NCBI RefSeq assembly: GCF_900176395.1
Contig: NZ_FWXL01000006.1
Coordinates: 186,001-250,000 of the forward strand
Source: Novosphingobium sp. B1
GTDB taxonomy: Bacteria; Pseudomonadota; Alphaproteobacteria; Sphingomonadales; Sphingomonadaceae
DNA length: 64,000 nt
Reading direction: 5' to 3'
The notes beneath the pieces are model-generated. The model did no database searches, was not told the origin of the DNA, and was given only the letters and a program-made list of their open reading frames with translations. The position numbers and the translations under genes are program-made. This document shows positions 55,895-64,000 of this stretch, piece after piece (position 1 is the first letter of the stretch; each line of letters opens with the position of its first letter).

Positions 55895-56167
55895 CTACTG
55901 CAACCGGCTCGCATCCACCCGCGACATGGCTCGCCGCCTGAGGTAATCGGCCTCCACGCCCGAAACCTCGCCCTGCCCCGCCAGCACGCCCAGCGCCGCG
56001 CCAAGCCCATGCGCCGCCAGTTCACCCAGCGCCGCGTCGGTGTCCTGCCCAAGCTCCACCGCCAGCGCCTTAAGCACCCGCGCCATCTCGGCAAATTCCA
56101 CTTCGCTTTCCCACGCCGCCTTGCATTCCTCTCGCCGGACGAAGCTGTCGCGCCCTTCAATGCCCAT
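55895..56167 (-). CDS. Small hypothetical protein, paralogue A
   Basis: A 90-residue acidic-helical protein of no family I recognise. It aligns along its length with the neighbour at 56297-56593: both have R(R/K)EE near the N-terminus, EFAEM(A/V)R-LKALA-EL in the middle, AALG-L, and VEADYLR-RA near the end. GGGAG 8 nt before the ATG supports expression. No signal peptide or membrane segment. Probably a small helical cytoplasmic protein. Confidence 0.65.
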   Translation of the reverse strand: MGIEGRDSFVRREECKAAWESEVEFAEMARVLKALAVELGQDTDAALGELAAHGLGAALGVLAGQGEVSGVEADYLRRRAMSRVDASRLQ

Positions 56168-56243
56168 CGAATATCTCCCGTCGCGGCGGACCGATCCGCC
56201 ATGGCAGACAAGCTGTCAGGACCGGGCAAACCGGCGCTTAACC

Positions 56244-56265
56244 TCCGGCAACGCACCTTGCCGGA
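56244..56265. terminator. Hairpin between the tandem small-protein genes
   Basis: TCCGGCAA, 6 nt, TTGCCGGA: a perfect 8-6-8 stem 32 nt after the stop of the upstream paralogue (minus strand). It could terminate or attenuate transcription between the two genes. Confidence 0.4.
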
Positions 56266-56296
56266 CCCGCAACATGGTTAAGCGGTAATAGAACTT

Positions 56297-56593
56297 TCAG
56301 CCGAGTCTTACCGGAGAGGGATCGCCACGCTCCTCGATCAGCCTCGCCCGCGCGTTGGCCCGGCAGCGCAAGTAATCTGCTTCAACGTCTCGCTCGGCCA
56401 GTTCGCGCAGATGCCCAAGCGCCGCTGACAGCCCGCGTTCTGCCAGAATGCCCAGCATTGGCTCCACGGGCGTGGCAAGTTCGGCGGCCAAGGCTTTCAG
56501 CGCGCGCACCATCTCTGCAAACTCGAACTCGGTCAGGCGCGCGGATTCGTATTCTTCCTTGCGCAACAGGGCCTTGCCAAGGTCAAAGGTCAT
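56297..56593 (-). CDS. Small hypothetical protein, paralogue B
   Basis: A 98-residue helical protein, paralogous to the gene 129 nt downstream. Core: EFEFAEMVRALKALAAELA, then GLSAALGHLREL and VEADYLRCRANARARL. The start MTFDLGKALL has AAGGAGA 6-7 nt upstream, a strong ribosome binding site. Function unknown. The tandem pair looks like a local duplication followed by divergence. Confidence 0.7.
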   Translation of the reverse strand: MTFDLGKALLRKEEYESARLTEFEFAEMVRALKALAAELATPVEPMLGILAERGLSAALGHLRELAERDVEADYLRCRANARARLIEERGDPSPVRLG

Positions 56594-56709
56594 TGGCTGT
56601 CTCCTTGATGGAGGATATGGCCTTTCGGATCGATTGGACAAGCCGTCGCACCCTTGCATAGACGACGGCACTTCGGGGGATAAAGCCAGTGCCGCCAGCC
56701 GCGCCCGCC

Positions 56710-57903
56710 ATGGGCACAACGGAAGTGTTCCTGATCGCGCTGACGATCATTCTTGCTCTGCCATATCTTGTCTGGCGGTTGCTTCGCACCGATTACTGGG
56801 CGCCCTTGGTGGTGGTGCAGATCATCGGCGGCATCCTGCTTGGCCCGGGCGTGCTCGGCGCGGCCGTTCCCGATTACTATGCCTTCGTCTTCAATGCGCA
56901 GGTGATCGGCTCGCTGAACGGTATTGCCTGGTGGGCGGTGATGATGTTCGTCTTCGTGGCCGGACTCGAACTCGATATCACCGATGCCTGGGCCAACCGC
57001 CGCGAGACGGCGATCACGGCAGCCGGTGCCCTGCTTACTCCGCTTGTCACCGGAGCGCTTGCGGCCGCCCTGTTATTGCGGACGCCCGGCTGGATCGGCC
57101 CGAATGGCAGCTACACGCAGGCAGTGCTAGGCATCGGCATGGCCTGCGCGGTCACGGCGCTGCCGATCCTTGTCCTCCTTATGGAAAAGCTCGGAATCTT
57201 CCGCGAACCCCTTGGCCAGCGCCTGCTTCGCTATGCCAGCCTCGACGACATTGCGATCTGGGGCGTCCTCGCGCTGATCCTGGTGGATTGGCACCGGGTC
57301 GAGCGGCAGGGTATCTTCCTCCTCGGCTTTGCCCTTGCTTCATGGGCCGTCCGCGCCTTGTTTCGCCGCCTGTCCGAAAACGACCGCTGGTACGTCTCGC
57401 TTATCTGGCTCGCCATGGTCGGCTTCGCTGCCGACTGGTGCGGCCTGCATTTCATGGTCGGCGCATTCCTGGCAGGCGCCGTGCTCGATGCGCACTGGTT
57501 CACCCGCGACCGGCTTGATGGCTTCCGCCAGTTCCTCCTGCTCGCCGTCATGCCCGTGTTCTTCCTCTCGACCGGCCTGCGCACCAAATGGGACGTCGGC
57601 GGTCTTGCCGTTTTTGGCGCGGCGTTACTGTTCCTTGTCGCCTCGGTCGCAGGCAAGCTTGCGGGCGTGCGCATCGCCGGTCGCGTGCTGGGATGGGCCA
57701 AGGGCGAGGCTTCGATCATCGGCTGGATGCTCCAGACCAAGGCACTGATCATGATCATCTTCGTCAACGTCCTGCTCGACAAGGGCATCGTCACCAACGA
57801 GACCTTCACCGCGCTCCTGCTGATGGCAGTGATGAGCACGATGCTGACCGTGCCGATGGTCACGCCGAAGCTGAAGGCACTGGCCAAGCCAACGGTCCAT
57901 TAA
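56710..57903 (+). CDS. Cation:proton antiporter (CPA2/KefB-type membrane domain)
   Basis: About 397 residues and 11-13 membrane segments. GLELDITDAW and the unwound-helix region VLGIGMACAVTALPILVLLM fit the CPA2 fold; the ion-binding Asp pair is suggested by LDDIAIWG. No TrkA-N/RCK domain is attached, so it lacks the nucleotide switch of KefB. Exchange of Na+ or K+ for H+ is likely. The ATG at 56710 is preferred; GTG at 56689 would add seven codons. Confidence 0.88.
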   Translation: MGTTEVFLIALTIILALPYLVWRLLRTDYWAPLVVVQIIGGILLGPGVLGAAVPDYYAFVFNAQVIGSLNGIAWWAVMMFVFVAGLELDITDAWANRRETAITAAGALLTPLVTGALAAALLLRTPGWIGPNGSYTQAVLGIGMACAVTALPILVLLMEKLGIFREPLGQRLLRYASLDDIAIWGVLALILVDWHRVERQGIFLLGFALASWAVRALFRRLSENDRWYVSLIWLAMVGFAADWCGLHFMVGAFLAGAVLDAHWFTRDRLDGFRQFLLLAVMPVFFLSTGLRTKWDVGGLAVFGAALLFLVASVAGKLAGVRIAGRVLGWAKGEASIIGWMLQTKALIMIIFVNVLLDKGIVTNETFTALLLMAVMSTMLTVPMVTPKLKALAKPTVH

Positions 57904-57928
57904 CGCGCTCACGCTAGAGATCGGCGGG

Positions 57929-58450
57929 ATGGAACCCGTCGATCTCCTGATGGCAGGCGTCGCCGCTCTGGTCCTCGGCCTGTGCTGGTGCCTTTACCGC
58001 TCTGCCACGCTGCTGCGCGGCTGGCAGGTCGCGGTCGCCCACGTCTGGAGGGGCGGCTACAGTGATCTCGAACGCCTCGACGATCTCGCGCATATGCAGC
58101 AATCGATCGGTACCCTGCGCGGGTTTGACATCCGCGACGGCGAAGGCAAGCGCTGGATCGAGGACGAGGTGGTGTTCGAAACGCCCGAGGGCCAGCGCAT
58201 CCACGCTCTGGTCGGCAGGCAGGTCCAACGCTCGTGGAGACCGTCGGGCGTGTTTCGTGTGTGGTATGACCGCACCGATCCGCAGCGCGTCACCGCCTAT
58301 GGCCCCGGATACTGGTTCATGATGGCATTGCTCACGGTTGCCGCCCTGGCGTTCGTCTTCGCATGGGGGATAGACTGGGCCAGCACAGGCCAGCCGCCGC
58401 ATTGGCTGGCCGAACTGCCAGCAGCGGAAAGTCGCGCTGCATCGCGATGA
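57929..58450 (+). CDS. DUF3592-like membrane protein
   Basis: A 173-residue protein with one membrane helix near the N-terminus (about 7-25) and one near the C-terminus (about 132-152). A soluble beta-rich domain lies between them (FETPEGQRIHALVGRQVQ, VWYDRTDPQRVTAYGPG). The pattern YDPxxP/YDRTDPQR is typical of DUF3592, whose function is unknown. It begins 25 nt after the antiporter stop on the same strand and may be co-transcribed with it. Confidence 0.72.
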   Translation: MEPVDLLMAGVAALVLGLCWCLYRSATLLRGWQVAVAHVWRGGYSDLERLDDLAHMQQSIGTLRGFDIRDGEGKRWIEDEVVFETPEGQRIHALVGRQVQRSWRPSGVFRVWYDRTDPQRVTAYGPGYWFMMALLTVAALAFVFAWGIDWASTGQPPHWLAELPAAESRAASR

Positions 58451-58503
58451 TGGTCGCACTATCCGCCGTGGAATGAGCGCGCACGATCTGCCATAGCGCT
58501 CGG

Positions 58504-60303
<1,800 letters not shown>

Positions 60304-60304
60304 C

Positions 60305-60349
60305 CTGAAAGGAAACCCCCCTCCCGTTGCCGGGAAGGGGCCCCTTCAG
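60305..60349. terminator. Hairpin between convergent recQ and terC
   Basis: CTGAA and TTCAG enclose a G/C stem (CCCC-C-TCCCG, loop TTGC, CGGGA-A-GGGG with one mismatch). It fills the 42-nt gap between the convergent genes and could stop both transcripts. Confidence 0.5.
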
Positions 60350-61359
60350 TTGACAGTGCCCGGAGCGATAGTCTCTGCCGGATCGTGCAGGGGCTGGCCC
60401 CGCGTCTTGTACAGCGAGAACACCACGCCCCCTGCGATCAGGGCGAGCGTCACGCCAAGACTGAGAACCGGCGGGAACTTCTCGCCATCCAGCAGGAAAT
60501 CCGAAACGAAGATCTTGCTGCCGATGAATACCAGCACGGCGGCCAGCGCATACTTGAGGTAGGCGAAGCGGTCGATCATCGCTGCCAGTGCAAAGTACAG
60601 CGCGCGCAGACCCAAGATCGCCATGATGTTCGAGGTGTAGACGATGAAGGTATCGGTGGTGATGGCGAAGATCGCCGGCACCGAATCAACCGCAAAAACC
60701 AGGTCGGCCAGATTGATCACCACCAGCGCGAGGAACAGCGGGGTGGCCGCATTGACCAGCTTGCCGGTCTTCTCGTCCGGTACCTTCACGAAGAACTTCT
60801 GGTCGTGCAGTTCCTTGGTCACGCGCATGTGCAGGCTGATCCAGCGCACGGCAGGGTTGTTGCCGATGTCGGGATCGTGGTCATTGGAAAAGAACATCTT
60901 GATGCCGGTGAACACCAGGAATGCCGCGAAGATATAGAGCACCCAGTAGGCCTGTTCGACCAGCGCCGCGCCGCCTGCAATCATCGCACCGCGCAGGAAA
61001 ATGACGGCAACGATGCCCCACAGCAGCGCCCGGTACTGGTACTTGGCGGGGATCGCGAAGAAGGTGAAGATCAGGCTGATCACGAAGACGTTGTCGATCG
61101 ACAGCGCCTTTTCGATGAAGAAGCCGGTGTAATACTTCATGCCCAGGTCCGCGCCCTTTTCGGCCCAGACCCACGCGCCAAACAGCAGCGCGATGGTGAT
61201 GTAGAACGCGGTCAGCTTCAGCGATTCACCGATGCCCATCGCCTTGTCCTCCTTGTGGAGGACGCCAAGGTCAAACGCGGTCAGCGCGACGACGAGGCCG
61301 ATGAAGGCCAGCCAGAACCACGCAGGCGTGCCGAGCCAGTCTGCAAAAAGGAATTCCAT
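60346..61359 (-). CDS. TerC family membrane protein
   Basis: A 337-residue protein with about nine membrane helices. The conserved segments FFIEKALSIDNVFVISLIF and NLADLVFAVDSVPAIFAITTD carry the buried Asp/Glu/Asn residues of the family. Newer work links TerC proteins to manganese export and metalation of secreted enzymes; older annotation says tellurite resistance. No tellurite operon is present. A 57-residue DUF465 gene lies upstream on the same strand. Confidence 0.93.
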   Translation of the reverse strand: MEFLFADWLGTPAWFWLAFIGLVVALTAFDLGVLHKEDKAMGIGESLKLTAFYITIALLFGAWVWAEKGADLGMKYYTGFFIEKALSIDNVFVISLIFTFFAIPAKYQYRALLWGIVAVIFLRGAMIAGGAALVEQAYWVLYIFAAFLVFTGIKMFFSNDHDPDIGNNPAVRWISLHMRVTKELHDQKFFVKVPDEKTGKLVNAATPLFLALVVINLADLVFAVDSVPAIFAITTDTFIVYTSNIMAILGLRALYFALAAMIDRFAYLKYALAAVLVFIGSKIFVSDFLLDGEKFPPVLSLGVTLALIAGGVVFSLYKTRGQPLHDPAETIAPGTVN

Positions 61360-61433
61360 CGTTCAGACTCCAGTCCCCACCGCGCCCCATTTGCCTGACG
61401 CAATGCCCAGGGCGCAGCGGTCGTTCCTCTATT

Positions 61434-61607
61434 TCAGACTGTTGCCAAAGCGGCTTCAGGACGGCGCAGGAACAGCGCCGCAAGACGGGCCTTCACCGCG
61501 CTCTTCAGGCTGCGCAGACGCAGCACGTCGAGCGGGTCGCGCGCGATGCGCAGCGCTTCGTCGAGCTTCTGGTGACGCTCCATCAGGCGAAAATAACGAT
61601 CGGACAT
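61434..61607 (-). CDS. DUF465 (YdcH-like) small protein
   Basis: A 57-residue protein read directly from the sequence: begins MSDRYFRLMERHQKLDEALR, then DPLDVLRLRSLKSAVKARLA and ends in ALATV. The pattern L-x2-H-x2-LD, then P-x-D-x2-L-x2-LK is that of DUF465, short helical-hairpin proteins of unknown role common in proteobacteria. GGGAG lies 7 nt upstream of the ATG. It precedes terC by 74 nt on the same strand. Confidence 0.8.
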   Translation of the reverse strand: MSDRYFRLMERHQKLDEALRIARDPLDVLRLRSLKSAVKARLAALFLRRPEAALATV

Positions 61608-61692
61608 TTCAAGCTCCCTAGTCGAGCAGTTGCTACGATCGGGAATGCCGAAGCCCGCGAAAGCCAGATCGGGAAGGAGGGGGAAGAGGACC

Positions 61693-61730
61693 CGGACCCG
61701 CTTGGCATCGGCATTACCCGATGCGGTCCG
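61693..61730. promoter_or_regulatory. Bulged long stem in the DUF465-SPFH gap
   Basis: GCATCGG-N6-CCGATGC is a perfect 7-bp stem; outside it CGGACC and GGTCCG add six more pairs, with a 6-nt bulge on one side (61699-61704). In either direction it would form a stable RNA. On the minus strand it falls in the leader of DUF465-terC. Confidence 0.4.
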
Positions 61731-61798
61731 ACATCACGAAGCGAACTGCCATTTGGCCAGAACGCCGCGCCAGAGGGGCCCGGTCCGCTGAAGTAATG

Positions 61799-61815
61799 TG
61801 GACTGATTCGGTCCA
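61799..61815. promoter_or_regulatory. TGGAC-N7-GTCCA dyad
   Basis: A perfect 5-7-5 inverted repeat about 90 nt upstream of the SPFH gene, between the bulged stem and the AT-rich repeats. Possible operator; partner unknown. Confidence 0.25.
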
Positions 61816-61856
61816 GATTGCAAGACCATCCGATTGTGCTTGCGAGCCGAACAGGA

Positions 61857-61877
61857 TTTGATATTAATTTGATATCA
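61857..61877. promoter_or_regulatory. TTTGATAT direct repeats, operator of the SPFH operon
   Basis: Two TTTGATAT copies start 11 bp apart (61857 and 61868), one DNA turn. The same stretch also reads as the inverted repeat TGATAT-N7-ATATCA (61859-61877). It ends 19 nt before the SPFH ATG. Repeats one turn apart suit ribbon-helix-helix proteins, and the second gene of the operon encodes one. Confidence 0.45.
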
Positions 61878-61896
61878 GATTTAAGGGGAATCTCCG

Positions 61897-62805
61897 ATGT
61901 CCGAGTCGAAGACACATAGCGCCAGCACCGAAACCGGCGCCTGGTCGATCAGCGGCTATCTCATGTTGATCCTGATGGTGGTGCTCGTCGTGCTGACGGG
62001 CGCGCGCGTGCTGGGCTTTGCCAGCGGCAACCCTGCGGAGGACGAGGTGCCGGGGTTCATCGCCACGATCGCCGCGCTGCCGGTCGCCATCGTATTCATC
62101 GCCTCGGGCTTCTACATGATCCAGCCCAACCAGGCGGCAGCGATCAACCTGTTCGGCTCCTATCGTGGCACGGATCGCAACCACGGCTTGCGCTGGGTCT
62201 GGCCCTGGATGACCAAGACCAAGATATCGGTACGCGCCAACAACGTCGTGTCCGAAAAGCTCAAGGTGAACGACTTGCGCGGCAACCCGATCGAGATCGC
62301 CGCCAACGTCGTGTGGCGCGTGTCCGATACGGCGCAGGCCCTGTTCGACGTGGATGACTACAAGGCCTTCGTCTTCGTTCAGATCGAAAGCGCGGTGCGC
62401 TCGATCGGTTCGCGCTATCCCTATGACGACATCGAGCATCACGAAGTCACGCTGCGTGGCCATCATGACCAGATCAACGCCGAATTGCGTACCGAACTCA
62501 ACGCGCGGCTGGTTCTGGCGGGCATCACGGTCGACGAATGCGGCCTCACGCACCTTGCCTATGCGCCCGAGATTGCCGGTGCCATGCTGCGCCGTCAGCA
62601 GGCCGAGGCGGTGATCTCGGCGCGCAAGAAGCTGGTCGAAGGCGCAGTCTCCATGGTCGAGATGGCGCTGACCCAGCTTTCGGAAAAGAACGTGGTCGAA
62701 CTCGATGACGAGCGCCGCGCCGCGATGGTCTCGAACCTCATGGTCGTGCTGTGTGGTGAGCGCGATACCCAGCCGGTCGTCAACACCGGCACGCTCTACC
62801 AGTAA
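61897..62805 (+). CDS. SPFH/band 7 domain membrane protein
   Basis: A 302-residue protein with two membrane helices (about 19-42 and 54-74) followed by an SPFH domain: [42 protein letters not shown] (in part), then the helical region [25 protein letters not shown]-like residues typical of stomatin-type proteins. Such proteins form membrane microdomain cages that often regulate proteases. AAGGGGAA precedes the ATG. First of three co-oriented genes, next start 11 nt after its stop. Confidence 0.9.
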   Translation: MSESKTHSASTETGAWSISGYLMLILMVVLVVLTGARVLGFASGNPAEDEVPGFIATIAALPVAIVFIASGFYMIQPNQAAAINLFGSYRGTDRNHGLRWVWPWMTKTKISVRANNVVSEKLKVNDLRGNPIEIAANVVWRVSDTAQALFDVDDYKAFVFVQIESAVRSIGSRYPYDDIEHHEVTLRGHHDQINAELRTELNARLVLAGITVDECGLTHLAYAPEIAGAMLRRQQAEAVISARKKLVEGAVSMVEMALTQLSEKNVVELDDERRAAMVSNLMVVLCGERDTQPVVNTGTLYQ

Positions 62806-62816
62806 GGCGAAGAGGC

Positions 62817-63029
62817 ATGGCGCCGAGCCCGAAGAAGGCCTTTCCGCTGCGCATCGATCCGGCGCTCTTCGCCGCGATCGAGCGCACGGCCTCGGCCGAC
62901 TTGCGCTCGGCCAATGCCCAGATCGAAGTGCTGCTGCGCGAGGCTTTGACCAGGCGCGGCGTCAAGCTCGCCGCGGCCGAGCCGGTAAAGCGCGGTCGTC
63001 CGGCGAAAACGGAGAACAGTGATGGTTGA
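62817..63029 (+). CDS. Arc-type ribbon-helix-helix protein
   Basis: A 70-residue protein: KKAFPLRIDPALFAAIERTA gives the strand and first helix, then DLRSANAQIEVLLREAL the second, exactly the Arc/CopG pattern. A basic tail (VKRGRPAK) follows. Likely DNA-binding and possibly autoregulatory at the TTTGATAT repeats. Its end overlaps the next gene by 8 nt. Confidence 0.82.
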   Translation: MAPSPKKAFPLRIDPALFAAIERTASADLRSANAQIEVLLREALTRRGVKLAAAEPVKRGRPAKTENSDG

Positions 63030-63324
63030 CCCACGCTACACCACCCGCCCACCCGTGGTGCACCAGCCTGCCGATGACGACGCGTGGTTTGCCCCCAAGC
63101 GTTATGGCTACGGTTCGGGCTTGCCGATCCGCTGGCAGGGATGGGCGCTTCTGGCCAGCTACATCGCGCTTCTGGGCGGGCTCAAGCTGCTGATGGACCG
63201 GGACGACGGTGTCTCGCGAGGACTGTCTTTCGGCCTGTTCGTCGCCGCCACCGCTGTTCTTGCCGTCGTGTCTGCCAGGCGCACCCGTGGCGGTTGGAAG
63301 TGGCGTTGGGGCACCTCTGACTGA
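63022..63324 (+). CDS. Small membrane protein of the SPFH operon
   Basis: A 100-residue protein with a soluble N-terminal part (PPVVHQPADDDAWFAPKRYG) and two membrane helices (about 43-58 and 69-84), ending in a basic, Trp-rich tail. No named family recognised. The ATG lies inside the end of the RHH gene, with GGAGA 6 nt upstream, so translation is coupled. Confidence 0.72.
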   Translation: MVDPRYTTRPPVVHQPADDDAWFAPKRYGYGSGLPIRWQGWALLASYIALLGGLKLLMDRDDGVSRGLSFGLFVAATAVLAVVSARRTRGGWKWRWGTSD

Positions 63325-63337
63325 TCCCGTCCCTTCG

Positions 63338-63376
63338 GACAGGCCCTGCGCCCGAACGGGAACGCAAGGGCCTGTC
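63338..63376 (+). terminator. Stem-loop after the SPFH operon
   Basis: GACAGGCCCTGCG pairs with CGCAAGGGCCTGTC (one bulged base) over a 12-nt loop, starting 13 nt past the last stop codon. No T-run follows, so it may be Rho-assisted or a 3' stabiliser. Confidence 0.5.
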
Positions 63377-63423
63377 AATCATTCCGCGCTACCCCGGCTA
63401 CAAGAATCGCCGGGGACCTGACT

Positions 63424-64000
63424 ATGCGCATGTACAACCCTTTTGCCTCGAGAGAGCGTCGCCACCGTGGCCAGCGCCTTGCCGTCTTCCTGCTGGGGAT
63501 TGCGGTCGTCGCTGCAATTCCGGCTACGACACTCATGGCGCAGGGCCAGCGCGCACCGTATACGGTCACGGAAACCGGTCGTGCCTTTCCCGCCCTGCAG
63601 CAGGCCGTCGATGCCATTGGCGAAGGCTCGGGCACGATCAGCATAGAGCCGGGTACCTATCGCGACTGCGCGGTGCAGCAGGCCGGCGATGTTGCCTTCA
63701 TCGCGCAAGTCCCGGGCAAGACGATCTTCGATGGCGCAGCCTGCGAAAGCAAGGCGACGCTGGTCGTGCGCGGCCGCTCGACCCGGGTCGAAGGTCTTAT
63801 CTTCCAGAACGTGCGCGTGCCCGATGCCAACGGCGCGGGCATCCGTCTCGAGCGCGGCAATCTGACCGTGCGCCAGACCTGGTTCCGTGACAGCGAGCAG
63901 GGCATCCTTTCGGCTGACGATCCCACCGGCGCAGTCCTGATCGAGAAGTCGACCTTCTCGCGCCTGGGCCGCTGCGATCGCGGCCTGTCGTGTGCACACT
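63424..64000 (+). CDS. Secreted right-handed parallel beta-helix protein, 5' part
   Basis: The reading frame from ATG 63424 is open to the window edge (192 codons). A signal or anchor segment (LAVFLLGIAVVAAIPATTLM) is followed by ALQQAVDAIGEGSGTISIEP, GTYRDCAV and successive strand-turn rungs (LVVRGRSTRVEGLIFQNV, GIRLERGNLTVRQTWFRDS), the layout of pectate-lyase-like parallel beta-helices. These include polysaccharide lyases, epimerases and surface proteins. The active site, if any, is beyond the edge. Confidence 0.8.
   Translation, partial: MRMYNPFASRERRHRGQRLAVFLLGIAVVAAIPATTLMAQGQRAPYTVTETGRAFPALQQAVDAIGEGSGTISIEPGTYRDCAVQQAGDVAFIAQVPGKTIFDGAACESKATLVVRGRSTRVEGLIFQNVRVPDANGAGIRLERGNLTVRQTWFRDSEQGILSADDPTGAVLIEKSTFSRLGRCDRGLSCAH

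Noticed and set aside
60346-61359. Tellurite-resistance operon
   Set aside because: Only terC is present; no terB, terD or terZ-type genes lie nearby, and the family has wider metal-related roles.

Overview
The window is a gene-dense, high-GC, fully chromosomal-looking segment of an alphaproteobacterium. The gene content points to the Sphingomonadales, most likely Novosphingobium or a close relative. Pointers are two large TonB-dependent receptors, the DUF2312/DUF1244/pyk neighbourhood, the DUF3576-leuS-lptE-holA operon, a methionine synthase split into two genes, and a PHB-type acetoacetyl-CoA reductase. The genus is an inference. I see no rRNA, tRNA, insertion sequence, phage gene, CRISPR array or replication origin, and codon and base usage look even throughout.

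Layout. 1-2.1 kb: end of a GapR-like gene, DUF1244, pyruvate kinase. 2.2-11.6 kb: TonB receptor 1, a GAF-GGDEF cyclase, YggS, a reduced ThiE-like protein, FtsK, and a second membrane GGDEF cyclase. 11.6-16.3 kb: thioesterase and prolyl-oligopeptidase-type peptidase (coupled), aminopeptidase P, and a VOC protein behind a possible SOS box. 16.5-22.2 kb: EF-hand protein, response regulator and histidine kinase, then an M1 aminopeptidase. 22.3-30.3 kb: HerA-type ATPase, a pabBC-aminotransferase-pseudouridine synthase-arfB operon, murA, galU.

30.4-36.2 kb is the most distinctive block: a TetR regulator, a divergent Gfo/Idh/MocA dehydrogenase plus TIM-barrel isomerase-like enzyme, and a second TonB receptor. 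Near-identical palindromes of the form TAGAAC-N4-GTTCTA lie in front of both the enzyme pair and the receptor. I read this as one regulon for uptake and oxidative breakdown of a sugar, glycoside or cyclitol.

36.6-49 kb: etfBA, a GST, a CoA-transferase operon with a HAD-type lipoprotein between its two subunits and a divergent LysR regulator, then holA-lptE-leuS-DUF3576 on the minus strand, an outer-membrane-like protein and phaB. 49.2-55.8 kb: a ribbon-helix-helix protein, two tiny lipoproteins, and an ArsR-methyltransferase fusion heading a translationally coupled metF-metH1-metH2 operon behind a perfect 12-8-12 inverted repeat.

55.9-64 kb: two tandem paralogous small proteins of unknown function, a cation:proton antiporter, a DUF3592-like membrane protein, RecQ, TerC with a 57-residue DUF465 gene upstream, an SPFH/RHH/small-membrane-protein operon, and the start of a secreted parallel beta-helix protein that runs off the window. 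Adjacent genes are often coupled by ATGA, GTGA or TGATG overlaps. Several start sites sit inside hairpins that would hide the Shine-Dalgarno sequence.
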